Part shown: one piece after another, positions 42,840 to 50,805 of the stretch | Position numbering within the stretch: position 1 is the first letter of the stretch | How the letters are laid out: every line of letters starts with the position of its first letter | Source of the DNA: Pseudomonadales bacterium | GTDB taxonomy: Bacteria > Pseudomonadota > Gammaproteobacteria > Pseudomonadales > Porticoccaceae | DNA length: 64,000 bases | NCBI GenBank assembly: GCA_024234435.1 | Contig: JACKOF010000001.1 | Coordinates: 1,798,001-1,862,000, forward strand | Direction: 5' to 3' | Position numbers and translations under genes: made by a program | Notes under the pieces: model-generated | Database searches by the model: none | What the model saw: only the letters and a program-made list of their open reading frames with translations | What the model was told of the DNA's origin: nothing

Positions 42840-43946
42840 TTAAAATACAAGAACGGGCTTAATCACCCGCCCGGATTCGGCGGCTTCAGCAGCTTCGTTA
42901 ATCTGATCAAACGGGAATGTTTCTATCATTTTGTCGAATGGAAATTTTCCCGCCTGGTACCATTCAATCATCTGAGGAATAAATGACTTAGGGTCTGAAT
43001 CGCCTTCGATGATGTACTTGGCACCCACTCCTCTGCCGAGCATGCTCATCAGGTTTGCCGGCATAGAAGCCTCCGGGGGAGGAGCACCAACCATTCCTAA
43101 CATGCCTCCAGGCAACAATGTTTCCATCGCCACCTCTATTACCGCCGGGATACCTGTTGTATCGAAGGCGTAATCCACCCCACCGCAATAATTTTTAATT
43201 GCGGCAAGAACGTCGGGGGTCTCTATAGGGTTAATAATGAGATCTGCACCAAACTCATATGCGAGTTCATGACGCTCTACCTTAGGTTCCACAACAATAA
43301 CGGTTCCAGCATCAACGGCTTTTGCCGCCAGCAAAGCACTCAAGCCAACCGCACCTCCGCCAAAAATCGCGAAACTATCACCTTCACCAACTCCCAGAGA
43401 AAGCACTGCGGCGCCCGCACCTGTTTGAATACCACAACCAAGGGGTCCCATAATTTCCAACGGCAGGTCTTTTTCAATGACAACAGCATTGGTCTCTCTG
43501 GCGATAGCATAGGTAGCAAAAGATGACTGGCTAAAGAACACGCTATGCAACTGCTTCCCGTTTAATGAAATAGGGCTACTCTCATCGGAAGCACGTCCAC
43601 CGGAGAAGTTTCGCGGAAAAAACTCGTAACAGTAGGCAGGTTCATCACGCTGGCAATTTTTGCAACTACCACAGCTATCGAAGCTTAGAACAACGTGGTC
43701 ACCCGCTTTAATATGTTTGATATCCGCGCCCACAGACTCAACAATTCCGGCACCTTCATGCCCCAAAACAATCGGCATGGGTACAGGAAAGCCATGACGG
43801 CAAGCAATGTCAGTATGACAAATTCCGGTGCCCGTCATTTTGACCAAAATCTCGTCTGGACGAGGACTTTCAAGCTCAACATCCTCGATCTTCCACGGGG
43901 CATTAAGCTCACCAATAACAGCAGCACGAATATTTTGAGTAGCCAA
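42840..43946 (-). CDS. xylB: Benzyl alcohol dehydrogenase (XylB-like)
   Basis: 368 residues. Catalytic zinc ligands Cys43 (GICHTD), His63 (LGHEGAG) and Cys171 (GPLGCGIQTGAG). Structural zinc Cys92/95/98/106 (CGSCKNCQRDEPAYC). NAD motif GGGAVG. FFSQSSFATYA and GKFPFDKMIETFPFDQINEAAE follow TOL-plasmid XylB closely. It oxidises a benzyl-type alcohol to the aldehyde, the step after XylM, whose gene lies 46 bp upstream. A second copy is at 1845-2954 next to the aldehyde dehydrogenase. Confidence 0.88.
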   Translation of the reverse strand: MATQNIRAAVIGELNAPWKIEDVELESPRPDEILVKMTGTGICHTDIACRHGFPVPMPIVLGHEGAGIVESVGADIKHIKAGDHVVLSFDSCGSCKNCQRDEPAYCYEFFPRNFSGGRASDESSPISLNGKQLHSVFFSQSSFATYAIARETNAVVIEKDLPLEIMGPLGCGIQTGAGAAVLSLGVGEGDSFAIFGGGAVGLSALLAAKAVDAGTVIVVEPKVERHELAYEFGADLIINPIETPDVLAAIKNYCGGVDYAFDTTGIPAVIEVAMETLLPGGMLGMVGAPPPEASMPANLMSMLGRGVGAKYIIEGDSDPKSFIPQMIEWYQAGKFPFDKMIETFPFDQINEAAEAAESGRVIKPVLVF

Positions 43947-43992
43947 GAGAAACTCCTGATTATTTATTATGTAACTTGCGTTAGTTGTTTAA

Positions 43993-45090
43993 TTATTTTG
44001 CTGGTTGGGAGTCCTGAAACCAGTTCGGCCAACCAATGGATTTGTTTTGCTCAAGCGCCAGCGCTTGCTCGTCAGGAGAGGCATATCGTGTATCCCACTC
44101 TCGAAGAATTCGTTTGCTAATCAGGTTTTCCCATATGGGCGGAACCAAAGCCGCCATAAAGCACAGAAACACACTGGGGACATTGACGGAATCAACATCC
44201 GGCCTGAGTTTGTAATAAGGCATATACCCATTCAGGTGATGATCTGCATGATTAGTAATCTCAAATGTCATCGCCCGACTAAGGGGAGCAAGGTGGTTCC
44301 AGACATGCCGTTTTTCGATCTTCGAGCCAATAACACGAACCTGCCCGTAGTGCTGGAAGTAATTGAAATTCTCAAGAAAGTATCTGGCGAGCAACGTACC
44401 ACCCAGGCAGGCTAACATCCCCGCCCATCCACCGATCAAGAACATCAGGTAAAGGAACACCGCGAGGCCGAACACTGCCCGCCATACACGATGCTGAATC
44501 GACCAACGCCCTTTGCCGCGTTTCTCCAACGCGTCAGATTCCATTCGCAGTGCCGCTTTAAAACTTCTCGACATGGCCTTTACAGCAAAGAAATAAAGTG
44601 AATCACCGCGCTTTGCAGTATCGCTATCCTCTTCGGTGCCAACATCAATATGATGACCAACCACATGCGCGATGTCCCGAGTTGCATCCATATACATGAT
44701 CTGGAACACCATGCCGAGATTACGCATGAAAGGATTCTGACGATGGAATAGTTCATGGAACGCTGGAACGCCCACAATAGTACCGATCCAGCCCATGGAC
44801 AGAACCGCCCCCACCTGGTTGTACCAGGCAAGGCCACCCTGGGCAAACCGGTAAGCCAGAGCACAATACATGACGAAGGCCAATAATGCGGAAAGCACAA
44901 CCGGCACGTAGGCAAGTGCTTCATTGTTTATTTTTCGGACTGCAACATCTCTGGGTAGAAGTGAGTCCAGCAAGGCCAGCGTTGGTAACGTTGCCACACC
45001 AAGCCAAACGTACGCATCCCCCAATATCAAGCCAAATATCGAAACCGTTATTGTTAACGGTGACAAATAGTAACGTACATAATCAAACAT
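43993..45090 (-). CDS. xylM: Xylene/alkyl-aromatic monooxygenase hydroxylase (XylM-like)
   Basis: 365-residue integral-membrane di-iron hydroxylase. Histidine boxes: HELFH (112-116), HVVGHH (142-147), NYFQHYG (His247), HADHH (281-285). Several TM spans precede and separate them. Resemblance to XylM and CymA hydroxylases runs through the whole chain (SPLTITVSIFG, RDIAHVVGHH, DSDTAKRGDSLY, ITNHADHHLNGY, REWDTRYASPDEQALA). It hydroxylates a methyl group on an aromatic, possibly alicyclic, ring. Its reductase is not adjacent. The truncated reductase at 2-304 is one candidate. Confidence 0.92.
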   Translation of the reverse strand: MFDYVRYYLSPLTITVSIFGLILGDAYVWLGVATLPTLALLDSLLPRDVAVRKINNEALAYVPVVLSALLAFVMYCALAYRFAQGGLAWYNQVGAVLSMGWIGTIVGVPAFHELFHRQNPFMRNLGMVFQIMYMDATRDIAHVVGHHIDVGTEEDSDTAKRGDSLYFFAVKAMSRSFKAALRMESDALEKRGKGRWSIQHRVWRAVFGLAVFLYLMFLIGGWAGMLACLGGTLLARYFLENFNYFQHYGQVRVIGSKIEKRHVWNHLAPLSRAMTFEITNHADHHLNGYMPYYKLRPDVDSVNVPSVFLCFMAALVPPIWENLISKRILREWDTRYASPDEQALALEQNKSIGWPNWFQDSQPAK

Positions 45091-45248
45091 TTATGCTTCC
45101 TCCCATAGGCGTGCTTGCAAAACACACAACAACATTGCGCATGCGCACCACGCCTTCGGCTTTCAATTGTTATAGTCAAAAAGAGTGCTCTCTAAAGACT
45201 GGGTTCTCACCATGAGTTGAACCAGCCCTTGCTGTTTTTTTAAGGCCC

Positions 45249-46040
45249 CTAACCAACAAAACCACCCCCCACAGAGATAATCTCACCGGTCATATAGGCG
45301 GAATCATCTGAAGCGAGAAAAGCAATTGCAGACGCTTGATCTTCCGGAGTTCCAACCCGACGCAATGGCGTTTTTCCAATCATTTCATCCGTTGCAGATA
45401 TCCATAGCGCCGCTTCTTTGTCAGAAGGGCCATCGGGATTTCTGGGAATTTTTCGCGGGCCAACATCTGTAGCCCCGGGGGCAACCGCATTCACCCGAAT
45501 ACCGTATTCCCCCAACTCCATTGCCAGCGAAGTGGTAAGAAAGTTCACGCCACCTTTGCACGAAGAGTAAGGAACTCGGTAGGTCGCACGAGAAGCGATG
45601 GAGCTCACGTTGACAATCACGCCAGCGCGCTGCTCAACAAAATATTTGGCAAACACATAACAAGACCACATGGTTGGCCAGAATGAACGACTGACTTCTT
45701 TTTCTATTTGATCAGGCTGATATTCAATAAAAGGCTTCAACCAGATAGTGCCGCCAACGTTGTTTACCAGCACGTCAATATGCCCCAACACGTTCAAGGC
45801 GTTTTCATATGCCTCACAAACACCTTCGTGGCTTTCAAGGTCGGCGAGCACACAATGGGCATCAACACCATGCTGCTTTAACTCTTCAACAACATTGAGT
45901 GCTTCTTCGGACTTATCGACGATCAAAACCGTCGCACCCTCAAGCCCTATCCGCTTTGCAGCACTCTTGCCAATACCCTGCGCGCCACCGGTAACCACAA
46001 CTTTTTTACCAACAAATCTTTTACACATTGCTTCGTTCAT
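45249..46040 (-). CDS. benD: cis-1,2-dihydroxycyclohexadiene-1-carboxylate dehydrogenase (BenD/XylL-like)
   Basis: 263-residue SDR. TGGAQGIGKSAA, NNVGGTIWLKPFIEYQPDQIEKEVSRSFWPTMW and NVSSIASRATYRVPYSSCKGGVNFLTTSLA match BenD/XylL, including the catalytic Tyr-Lys and the diagnostic NNVGGTIW. It converts the cis-diol acid from the dioxygenase to catechol with loss of CO2. It follows the dioxygenase beta gene by 11 bp and precedes xylM after 158 bp. Confidence 0.9.
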   Translation of the reverse strand: MNEAMCKRFVGKKVVVTGGAQGIGKSAAKRIGLEGATVLIVDKSEEALNVVEELKQHGVDAHCVLADLESHEGVCEAYENALNVLGHIDVLVNNVGGTIWLKPFIEYQPDQIEKEVSRSFWPTMWSCYVFAKYFVEQRAGVIVNVSSIASRATYRVPYSSCKGGVNFLTTSLAMELGEYGIRVNAVAPGATDVGPRKIPRNPDGPSDKEAALWISATDEMIGKTPLRRVGTPEDQASAIAFLASDDSAYMTGEIISVGGGFVG

Positions 46041-46051
46041 CGGGCACCTGT

Positions 46052-46543
46052 TTATACAAGATAAAAATCGACTGCATCTTCAAAATAATCATTCAACAAG
46101 TTGATGCGCTTGGATTGAATTTTTAGAGCGCCGTCGACTTTTACGAGCTTATAAACGGTATTGCCAAAATAGGATGTGGATTTCTGGTGCCGGTAGGCAT
46201 ATGTCACCCACGACACCCGCACCGAGCAACTGAGTTCATCTGCCTCCAGGACAACAAGGTTGGAGGTCATATGAGTAGTTCTGTACAGTGGTTTTGAAGC
46301 ACTGCTCCGCTTGGTACCGATTCGGTAAATTCGGTCCTCCAACCCCGCTCTGCTGTTGTAATAAATCAGCGAAATTTCTTTGTGAGGGTCTGATGTTTGC
46401 TCATCCGAATCGTCATCCCACGCAGGCATCCAATAAGTGCAGTTTTCCTGATAAAGCTCCAGCCATTTTGAAAACTCACGATCGTCCAGTAACACGCCAT
46501 CCATCGCTACCAGGTTTTCAATCTCTTCTCGTGTAATTGCCAT
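46052..46543 (-). CDS. benB: Benzoate/toluate 1,2-dioxygenase beta subunit
   Basis: 163 residues, the size of BenB/XylY. EEIENLVAMDGVLLDDREFSKWLELYQENCTYWMPAWDDD..., then DPHKEISLIYYNSRAGLEDRIYRIGTKRSSASKPLYRTTHMTSNLVV, typical of ring-hydroxylating dioxygenase small subunits. It has no cofactor and supports the alpha3beta3 assembly. It is 13 bp after the alpha subunit gene. Confidence 0.92.
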   Translation of the reverse strand: MAITREEIENLVAMDGVLLDDREFSKWLELYQENCTYWMPAWDDDSDEQTSDPHKEISLIYYNSRAGLEDRIYRIGTKRSSASKPLYRTTHMTSNLVVLEADELSCSVRVSWVTYAYRHQKSTSYFGNTVYKLVKVDGALKIQSKRINLLNDYFEDAVDFYLV

Positions 46544-46556
46544 GATATTTATTTCC

Positions 46557-47900
46557 TCAGGAATCCAGCTCTTTTTCGCAGGATGCCAACAGATAGTTCA
46601 TCCAGTATTGATGCTGAGTCAGATAAAGCCCTTCGTCCTCCATTTTCACGCCGGACATCAACGGGCTAATGCCCAGTTTTTTAGCGTCTTCGTCAGCACC
46701 GTGAACCCAATGAGTTGCGCCACGGGAAATATCATTCCACTCTGAACCACTACTGGAAAAACCGATCTGACTGGCATTGAACTCCGCCAAGTCATCTGGC
46801 GTGGCCAGCCCGGTCGCGTTGAAAAAGTCTTCGTATTGACGAATACGATGCGATCTTTCTTTATCGCTCTCACCTACAGGCGCAAAACAATAGATAGTGA
46901 CCTCTGTTTTATTCACCGACAGCGGCCTGAACACCCGAATCTGGGTGCTCGTCTGATCCATCAAAAAGAGGTTCGGATAAAGGCACAGATTGCGAGATCG
47001 GCACACCATCCAGTGGGCTCGCTCTTTACCATGAAGCTTTTCGTAATTTTCCAGCTCGACATAATTTGGCCGGGTTTTAGGGTTTGGCCACTCTCCCCAC
47101 AGCATCACATGACCATGATCAAAGGCATAAAAACCACCCTTGTTGGTCAGCCCGCCAACATCCATTGCCTCGTCGCCAGATTGAGAGATCCCTGCACCCT
47201 TGCGTCGGGTGTTGGTAGCCACATAATTCCAGTGGACGGTATCAATGTGATAACCATCGGCACCATTCTCAGCTTGTAATTTCCAATTGCCGTCAAAGGT
47301 GTAAGTGGAACTGCCTTTAACAACTTCAAGACCGTTTGGCGATTGATCTGCCAGTAAATCGATAAAGGTTTTTGCACCCCCCAGATATTCATCGAGGGTA
47401 ACAACATCATCGTTCAGACTAATAAAAATAAACCCTTTATAAACCTCAAGCCGCTTGATCTCCTTCAAGTCATGCTGACCTTTACAGTTAAAGGTTTCGG
47501 GGTAACCTGCGCCCTCTGGTTTGGCTGGCTTGATCAACTTGCCGTCCGTTTTAAATGACCAGCCATGAAACGGACAAACAAACGTTGGCCTGGAACCTTT
47601 TTTATCCCGGCACAAAGTTGCACCGCGATGACTGCACGCGTTTAGAAAAGCGTGTAATTCACCATTGTTATCTCTGGTGAGCAATACTGAGCGCCTGCCC
47701 GCAAACAACGTGTAGTAGGAATTATTTTTTGGTAGCTGGCTTTCATGAGCTGCATAGATCCAATTACCTTCAAATATATGCTTCATCTCCAGATCGAAAA
47801 CATCTTCGTCGGTAAACGCCTGCCGACTGACTTTATAGTCACCGGTAGATTCATCCTCAACCACACTGGATGCGATCAAATTTTTTATTCTTTCATTCAT
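46557..47900 (-). CDS. benA: Benzoate/toluate 1,2-dioxygenase alpha subunit
   Basis: 447 residues. Rieske [2Fe-2S] ligands Cys89/His91 (NACSHRGA) and Cys109/His112 (CPFHGW). Mononuclear iron His218 and His223 with bridging Asp215 in ENGADGYHIDTVHWNY. Close to BenA/XylX over its length (IFEGNWIYAAHESQLP, RSRNLCLYPNLFLMDQ, RVFRPLSVNKTEVTIYC, RQYEDFFNATGLATPDDL). It adds O2 to an aromatic carboxylate. The reductase subunit gene (benC/xylZ) is absent from this operon. Confidence 0.94.
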   Translation of the reverse strand: MNERIKNLIASSVVEDESTGDYKVSRQAFTDEDVFDLEMKHIFEGNWIYAAHESQLPKNNSYYTLFAGRRSVLLTRDNNGELHAFLNACSHRGATLCRDKKGSRPTFVCPFHGWSFKTDGKLIKPAKPEGAGYPETFNCKGQHDLKEIKRLEVYKGFIFISLNDDVVTLDEYLGGAKTFIDLLADQSPNGLEVVKGSSTYTFDGNWKLQAENGADGYHIDTVHWNYVATNTRRKGAGISQSGDEAMDVGGLTNKGGFYAFDHGHVMLWGEWPNPKTRPNYVELENYEKLHGKERAHWMVCRSRNLCLYPNLFLMDQTSTQIRVFRPLSVNKTEVTIYCFAPVGESDKERSHRIRQYEDFFNATGLATPDDLAEFNASQIGFSSSGSEWNDISRGATHWVHGADEDAKKLGISPLMSGVKMEDEGLYLTQHQYWMNYLLASCEKELDS

Positions 47901-47962
47901 ACTATTTTCTCCCTTAAGAGACTCTTCACTGCTGACGCCTCGCTGACTTTATGCACAAACTT

Positions 47963-48880
47963 CTAGGTACACGCAGCCATAAATGGTTCTATCACTTCTT
48001 CGTGGTGATACAGCAATGAGCGACCGGCCTGATCTGCTGTCCAGGTAATTACCGGGTTATCGGGGTAGTACCAGGAATCATCGCAAAATGTCTCGTTGCA
48101 GTTGCCTGAAGGGTCATAGAAATAGCAGGTCTGCCCCCGAGTGATGCCGTGCCGCGTTGGAGTAAGTGCCATGCGGGTTTTGGTTTTGGAAACAATATCC
48201 GCAGCTCGCAACACCTGCTCCCAACTACCGACAAGAAAGGACACATGGTGTAACTTGTCTGGCTCGGGGTGGCGAACAATGGCGATATCATGAGCTTTGG
48301 TGGAGCAGCTCATAAATACAGCCAACTGCAGATCGCCGTCGACTAATTGCTCGGTAATAGAGAAATCAAGAACATTAACGAGTAAATCAACAGCCTCGGT
48401 TAACTGATCGCCATAGATCGCAATATGGTCTAGGCGCCTGACAGCGGCACCCTTTAAGCCATCAGGCCAAGGATCGGGGTTTACCAAAGGCAAACCATTG
48501 CCCACCTGCTCTTTCTCTGCATAAAGTTCCAGGGTATGGCCGGTTGGTAGTTGAAATTGCAAGCGTCGACCACAGCGGGGCAAATCACCAGCAGGCAGCT
48601 GTTTTACCGTACAACCTGCCGCCTCAAGTCGGGCCTGATAATGATCGAGATCGCTATCGAGCTTCACTTTAAAGCCGTAAAAATCCATTCCAGAGCGATC
48701 CGACTGCCGCAGAATGACTGAATAAGCATCGTGCTCATCCCAGGCTTTCAAATACACGCAATCATCGTCTCTGGCGGTTTCCACCAGACCGACAACTTCA
48801 AGATAATGTTTTCTTGCAACTTCGAGATCGAGCACACGCAAACAAATATGTCCGGGTCGCAAAATTCCTGTCATAGCCAT
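47963..48880 (-). CDS. xylE: Catechol 2,3-dioxygenase (XylE-like)
   Basis: 305-residue extradiol dioxygenase with two VOC halves. Fe(II) ligands are predicted as His152 (RRLDHIAIY), His212 (KLHHVSF) and Glu263 (SGNCNETFC). RPGHICLRVLDLE, GMDFYGFKV, STKAHDIAIVRHPEPDKLHHVSF and PTRHGITRGQTCYFYDPSGN match XylE of TOL. It cleaves (alkyl)catechol to the yellow 2-hydroxymuconic semialdehyde. First gene after the Pm-like promoter, followed by the dioxygenase genes. Later meta-pathway genes (xylGFJ and so on) are not in the window. Confidence 0.94.
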   Translation of the reverse strand: MAMTGILRPGHICLRVLDLEVARKHYLEVVGLVETARDDDCVYLKAWDEHDAYSVILRQSDRSGMDFYGFKVKLDSDLDHYQARLEAAGCTVKQLPAGDLPRCGRRLQFQLPTGHTLELYAEKEQVGNGLPLVNPDPWPDGLKGAAVRRLDHIAIYGDQLTEAVDLLVNVLDFSITEQLVDGDLQLAVFMSCSTKAHDIAIVRHPEPDKLHHVSFLVGSWEQVLRAADIVSKTKTRMALTPTRHGITRGQTCYFYDPSGNCNETFCDDSWYYPDNPVITWTADQAGRSLLYHHEEVIEPFMAACT

Positions 48881-49078
48881 ATTGGCACCCCTAATGTCGA
48901 TAGTAGTTACCGGCTAAACACCGGCTTGCTATTAATTGGCGCTGTGATGAAAAGCCACAACCTGAGATACCAAAAGACACCAAATGCATCAGCATCGGGT
49001 TAAAAATTCTTCTTTGAACAGATCTCTGTTGAAGCGTTTTCGCGTTTAATCTTTATTCTTATTTTTTCTATTGCCTGC

Positions 49079-49139
49079 ATTGTAGGGCGAACAAACACCG
49101 CAACAATCCAGATTCTGAAGGGACTATCCAGCTACTGTA
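49079..49139 (-). promoter_or_regulatory. Pm/Pben-like promoter with tandem XylS/BenR-type operators
   Basis: Read on the minus strand: TACAGTAGCTGGATA (49125-49139), 5-bp spacer, TTCAGAATCTGGATT (49105-49119). Both resemble the XylS/BenR half-site TGCA-N6-GGNTA, with one and two mismatches. The proximal site overlaps by 2 bp a possible -35 (TTGTTG). After 16 bp comes TACAAT (49079-49084) as -10. This order is that of the TOL Pm promoter, although the spacer there is 6 bp. It lies about 200 bp before xylE. Confidence 0.6.
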
Positions 49140-49274
49140 ATAGGTAAAATCGGGCAAAATGACTGGCTTCCTGAGAGTGAAGCAGCGACAAGATTAACGA
49201 GAAGAAGAAACTATATTCTAAAGCGAGGCACTCAAAAGCCCAGGAATACCCACCGACATCCAAGTAGTAGCTCC

Positions 49275-49598
49275 CTACTTTTCGACGGAGATCCTTTCCA
49301 GCCACCCTTTAGGGATACTTTGATAAGGTTTCACCAACAAGTCCGACTCAGGGTATGTTTTACAGGCCAGCGTAATCCCAGCCGCCAGCTCTTCATCGGA
49401 AACCTGTGACTTGCTCATTGAACCACAACGATAACTTCCCTCAAGCACCTGAATTTTGCATATTCCGCAACCACCACTTCTGCAGCCCGCTGCTATTTTT
49501 TTATTCTGTATCACCAGCAGCGCGTCCAGCAATGCTTGACCAGGCTCGCAGCCATACTCTTTGTCGTCATCAGCCAGACGAATATGAAAGTTTGTCAT
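49275..49598 (-). CDS. xylT: Plant-type [2Fe-2S] ferredoxin (XylT-like)
   Basis: 107 residues. Cluster ligands Cys39, Cys44, Cys47 (AAGCRSGGCGICKIQV) and Cys79 (LACK). EGSYRCGSMS and the short C-terminal tail resemble XylT/NahT/DmpQ. These ferredoxins re-reduce the iron of catechol 2,3-dioxygenase after oxidation by substituted catechols, keeping XylE active. Located 394 bp upstream of xylE on the same strand, separated by the Pm-like promoter. So it may have its own promoter. Confidence 0.88.
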   Translation of the reverse strand: MTNFHIRLADDDKEYGCEPGQALLDALLVIQNKKIAAGCRSGGCGICKIQVLEGSYRCGSMSKSQVSDEELAAGITLACKTYPESDLLVKPYQSIPKGWLERISVEK

Positions 49599-49977
49599 TT
49601 GATCAAATTCATTATTATTTATTTTCTTTGGGCCTTGGCATTATGTATTTTCGCACCCCCAGCACAAGTGTTAACCGTGGCTCGCGGAACTACTGCTCAC
49701 GAAACTATTGGAAAAGCCCTACAGCTATGACGCCAATACAAATACTAGACTAAACCCAACCAGAAAAACAATTTATTTGTAATAAACAATACTAAATAAA
49801 ACAGCCCTCCAAAAATCACAAAACTCTTAAAAAGTACTATATTTAGAAAAAATACTGATTATTTTATATAAAAACAAAAATATAGTATTAAATTTTGTAA
49901 TGTAAGATACTATTTACCAGGGCGCCTGCTGCTGCTATATTCCCCTCTGATTAACAGATACTCTCCGGAGATAAAGA
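49599..49977. promoter_or_regulatory. 379-bp divergent promoter region
   Basis: No gene recognised. It separates xylT (minus) from the crotonase operon (plus). It holds TACTATAT (49835-49842), ATATAGTA (49880-49887) and the 19-bp motif TTGTAATGTAAGATACTAT (49895-49913) shared with the ligase promoter at 33171. Confidence 0.5.
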
Positions 49978-50805
49978 ATGCCAAAAGTTGTCTACGAAAA
50001 GCGCGGCCCGATTGCCTATATCCGACTCAATCGCCCTGAAGTCAAAAACGCCATTGACGTTGAAACCCACGAATTACTATGGGAAATCTGGTCCGATTTT
50101 GCCGACGACGACAATCTGCGGGTTGCCATTCTGACAGGCACGGGTGACTCTTTCTGTGCCGGGGCCGACTTAAAAACCCATGTTCCGGAATGGGATGGCG
50201 TCGGCGCAGCGCTGGCCCGCAGCAAATTGCCAGACGGCTTCGCTGGCGGCATTACCCGCGGCCAACACCGTATTTATAAACCCATCATCGCGGCTCTAAA
50301 CGGTTGGGTATTAGGCGGCGGCCTTGAGTTGGCACTGGCTTGTGATATCCGCATTGCTTCAGAAAAAGCCATGTTCGGCTCCTTCGAATTACGCCGAGGT
50401 ATGCACCCCGCAGACGGGGGGATTGTCAGACTGGTGAATATCTGCGGCGCTGGTATCGCTCTGGAAATGGAACTCACAGGTGAAGCGATTGATGCTCAAC
50501 GCGCATTCACTGCCAACATGGTGTCCCGTGTGGTTCCTCACGATGAATTAATGTCCGCAGCTGAAGACTATGCCGCCCGCATCCTGCGTAATGACCGCCA
50601 GGCCGTAGAATCGGCCAAAGAGACCATTATGGAGGTTATTGGCCGCCCTCTTGATGATCAGCTCAAACTGGAAGCCCTGCTCGGTTACGCCATTTGCGGA
50701 GACAACCCCGTTATTGAAGAGCGCTCGAATAAGTTCTTTTCTAAAACCGATGAAGGTCGTATCGGCAAACATGCCACACCAGTCGCGGGACTGCATAATG
50801 ATTGA
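49978..50805 (+). CDS. Enoyl-CoA hydratase/isomerase family protein
   Basis: 275-residue crotonase. LNRPEVKNAIDVETHELLWEIW, ILTGTGDSFCAGADLKTHVPEW, VLGGGLELALACDIRIAS (first Glu), FGSFELRRGMHPADGGIVRLVN (second Glu position). Paralogue of 29704-30516 with a normal GGGLEL turn. Its stop overlaps the ACAD start (ATGATTGA), so the pair is coupled. First gene of a plus operon with two SDRs and, further down, the tandem MarR gene. It has a well-spaced GGAGA before the ATG. Confidence 0.9.
   Translation: MPKVVYEKRGPIAYIRLNRPEVKNAIDVETHELLWEIWSDFADDDNLRVAILTGTGDSFCAGADLKTHVPEWDGVGAALARSKLPDGFAGGITRGQHRIYKPIIAALNGWVLGGGLELALACDIRIASEKAMFGSFELRRGMHPADGGIVRLVNICGAGIALEMELTGEAIDAQRAFTANMVSRVVPHDELMSAAEDYAARILRNDRQAVESAKETIMEVIGRPLDDQLKLEALLGYAICGDNPVIEERSNKFFSKTDEGRIGKHATPVAGLHND

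Noticed and set aside
43993..45090. AlkB alkane 1-monooxygenase assignment
   Set aside because: Histidine boxes and overall sequence follow XylM (365 residues) and not the roughly 400-residue AlkB with NTAHEL..H.
40669..49598. Idea that the aromatic operon is a p-cumate (cmt) pathway
   Set aside because: The dioxygenase alpha subunit, the SDR and the extradiol enzyme follow BenA/XylX, BenD/XylL and XylE much more closely than cumate enzymes. An alkyl-benzoate as substrate is still possible.
50639..50797. Upstream extension of the acyl-CoA dehydrogenase
   Set aside because: It would overlap 160 bp of the crotonase gene. The ATG at 50798 overlaps the crotonase stop and matches paralogue starts.
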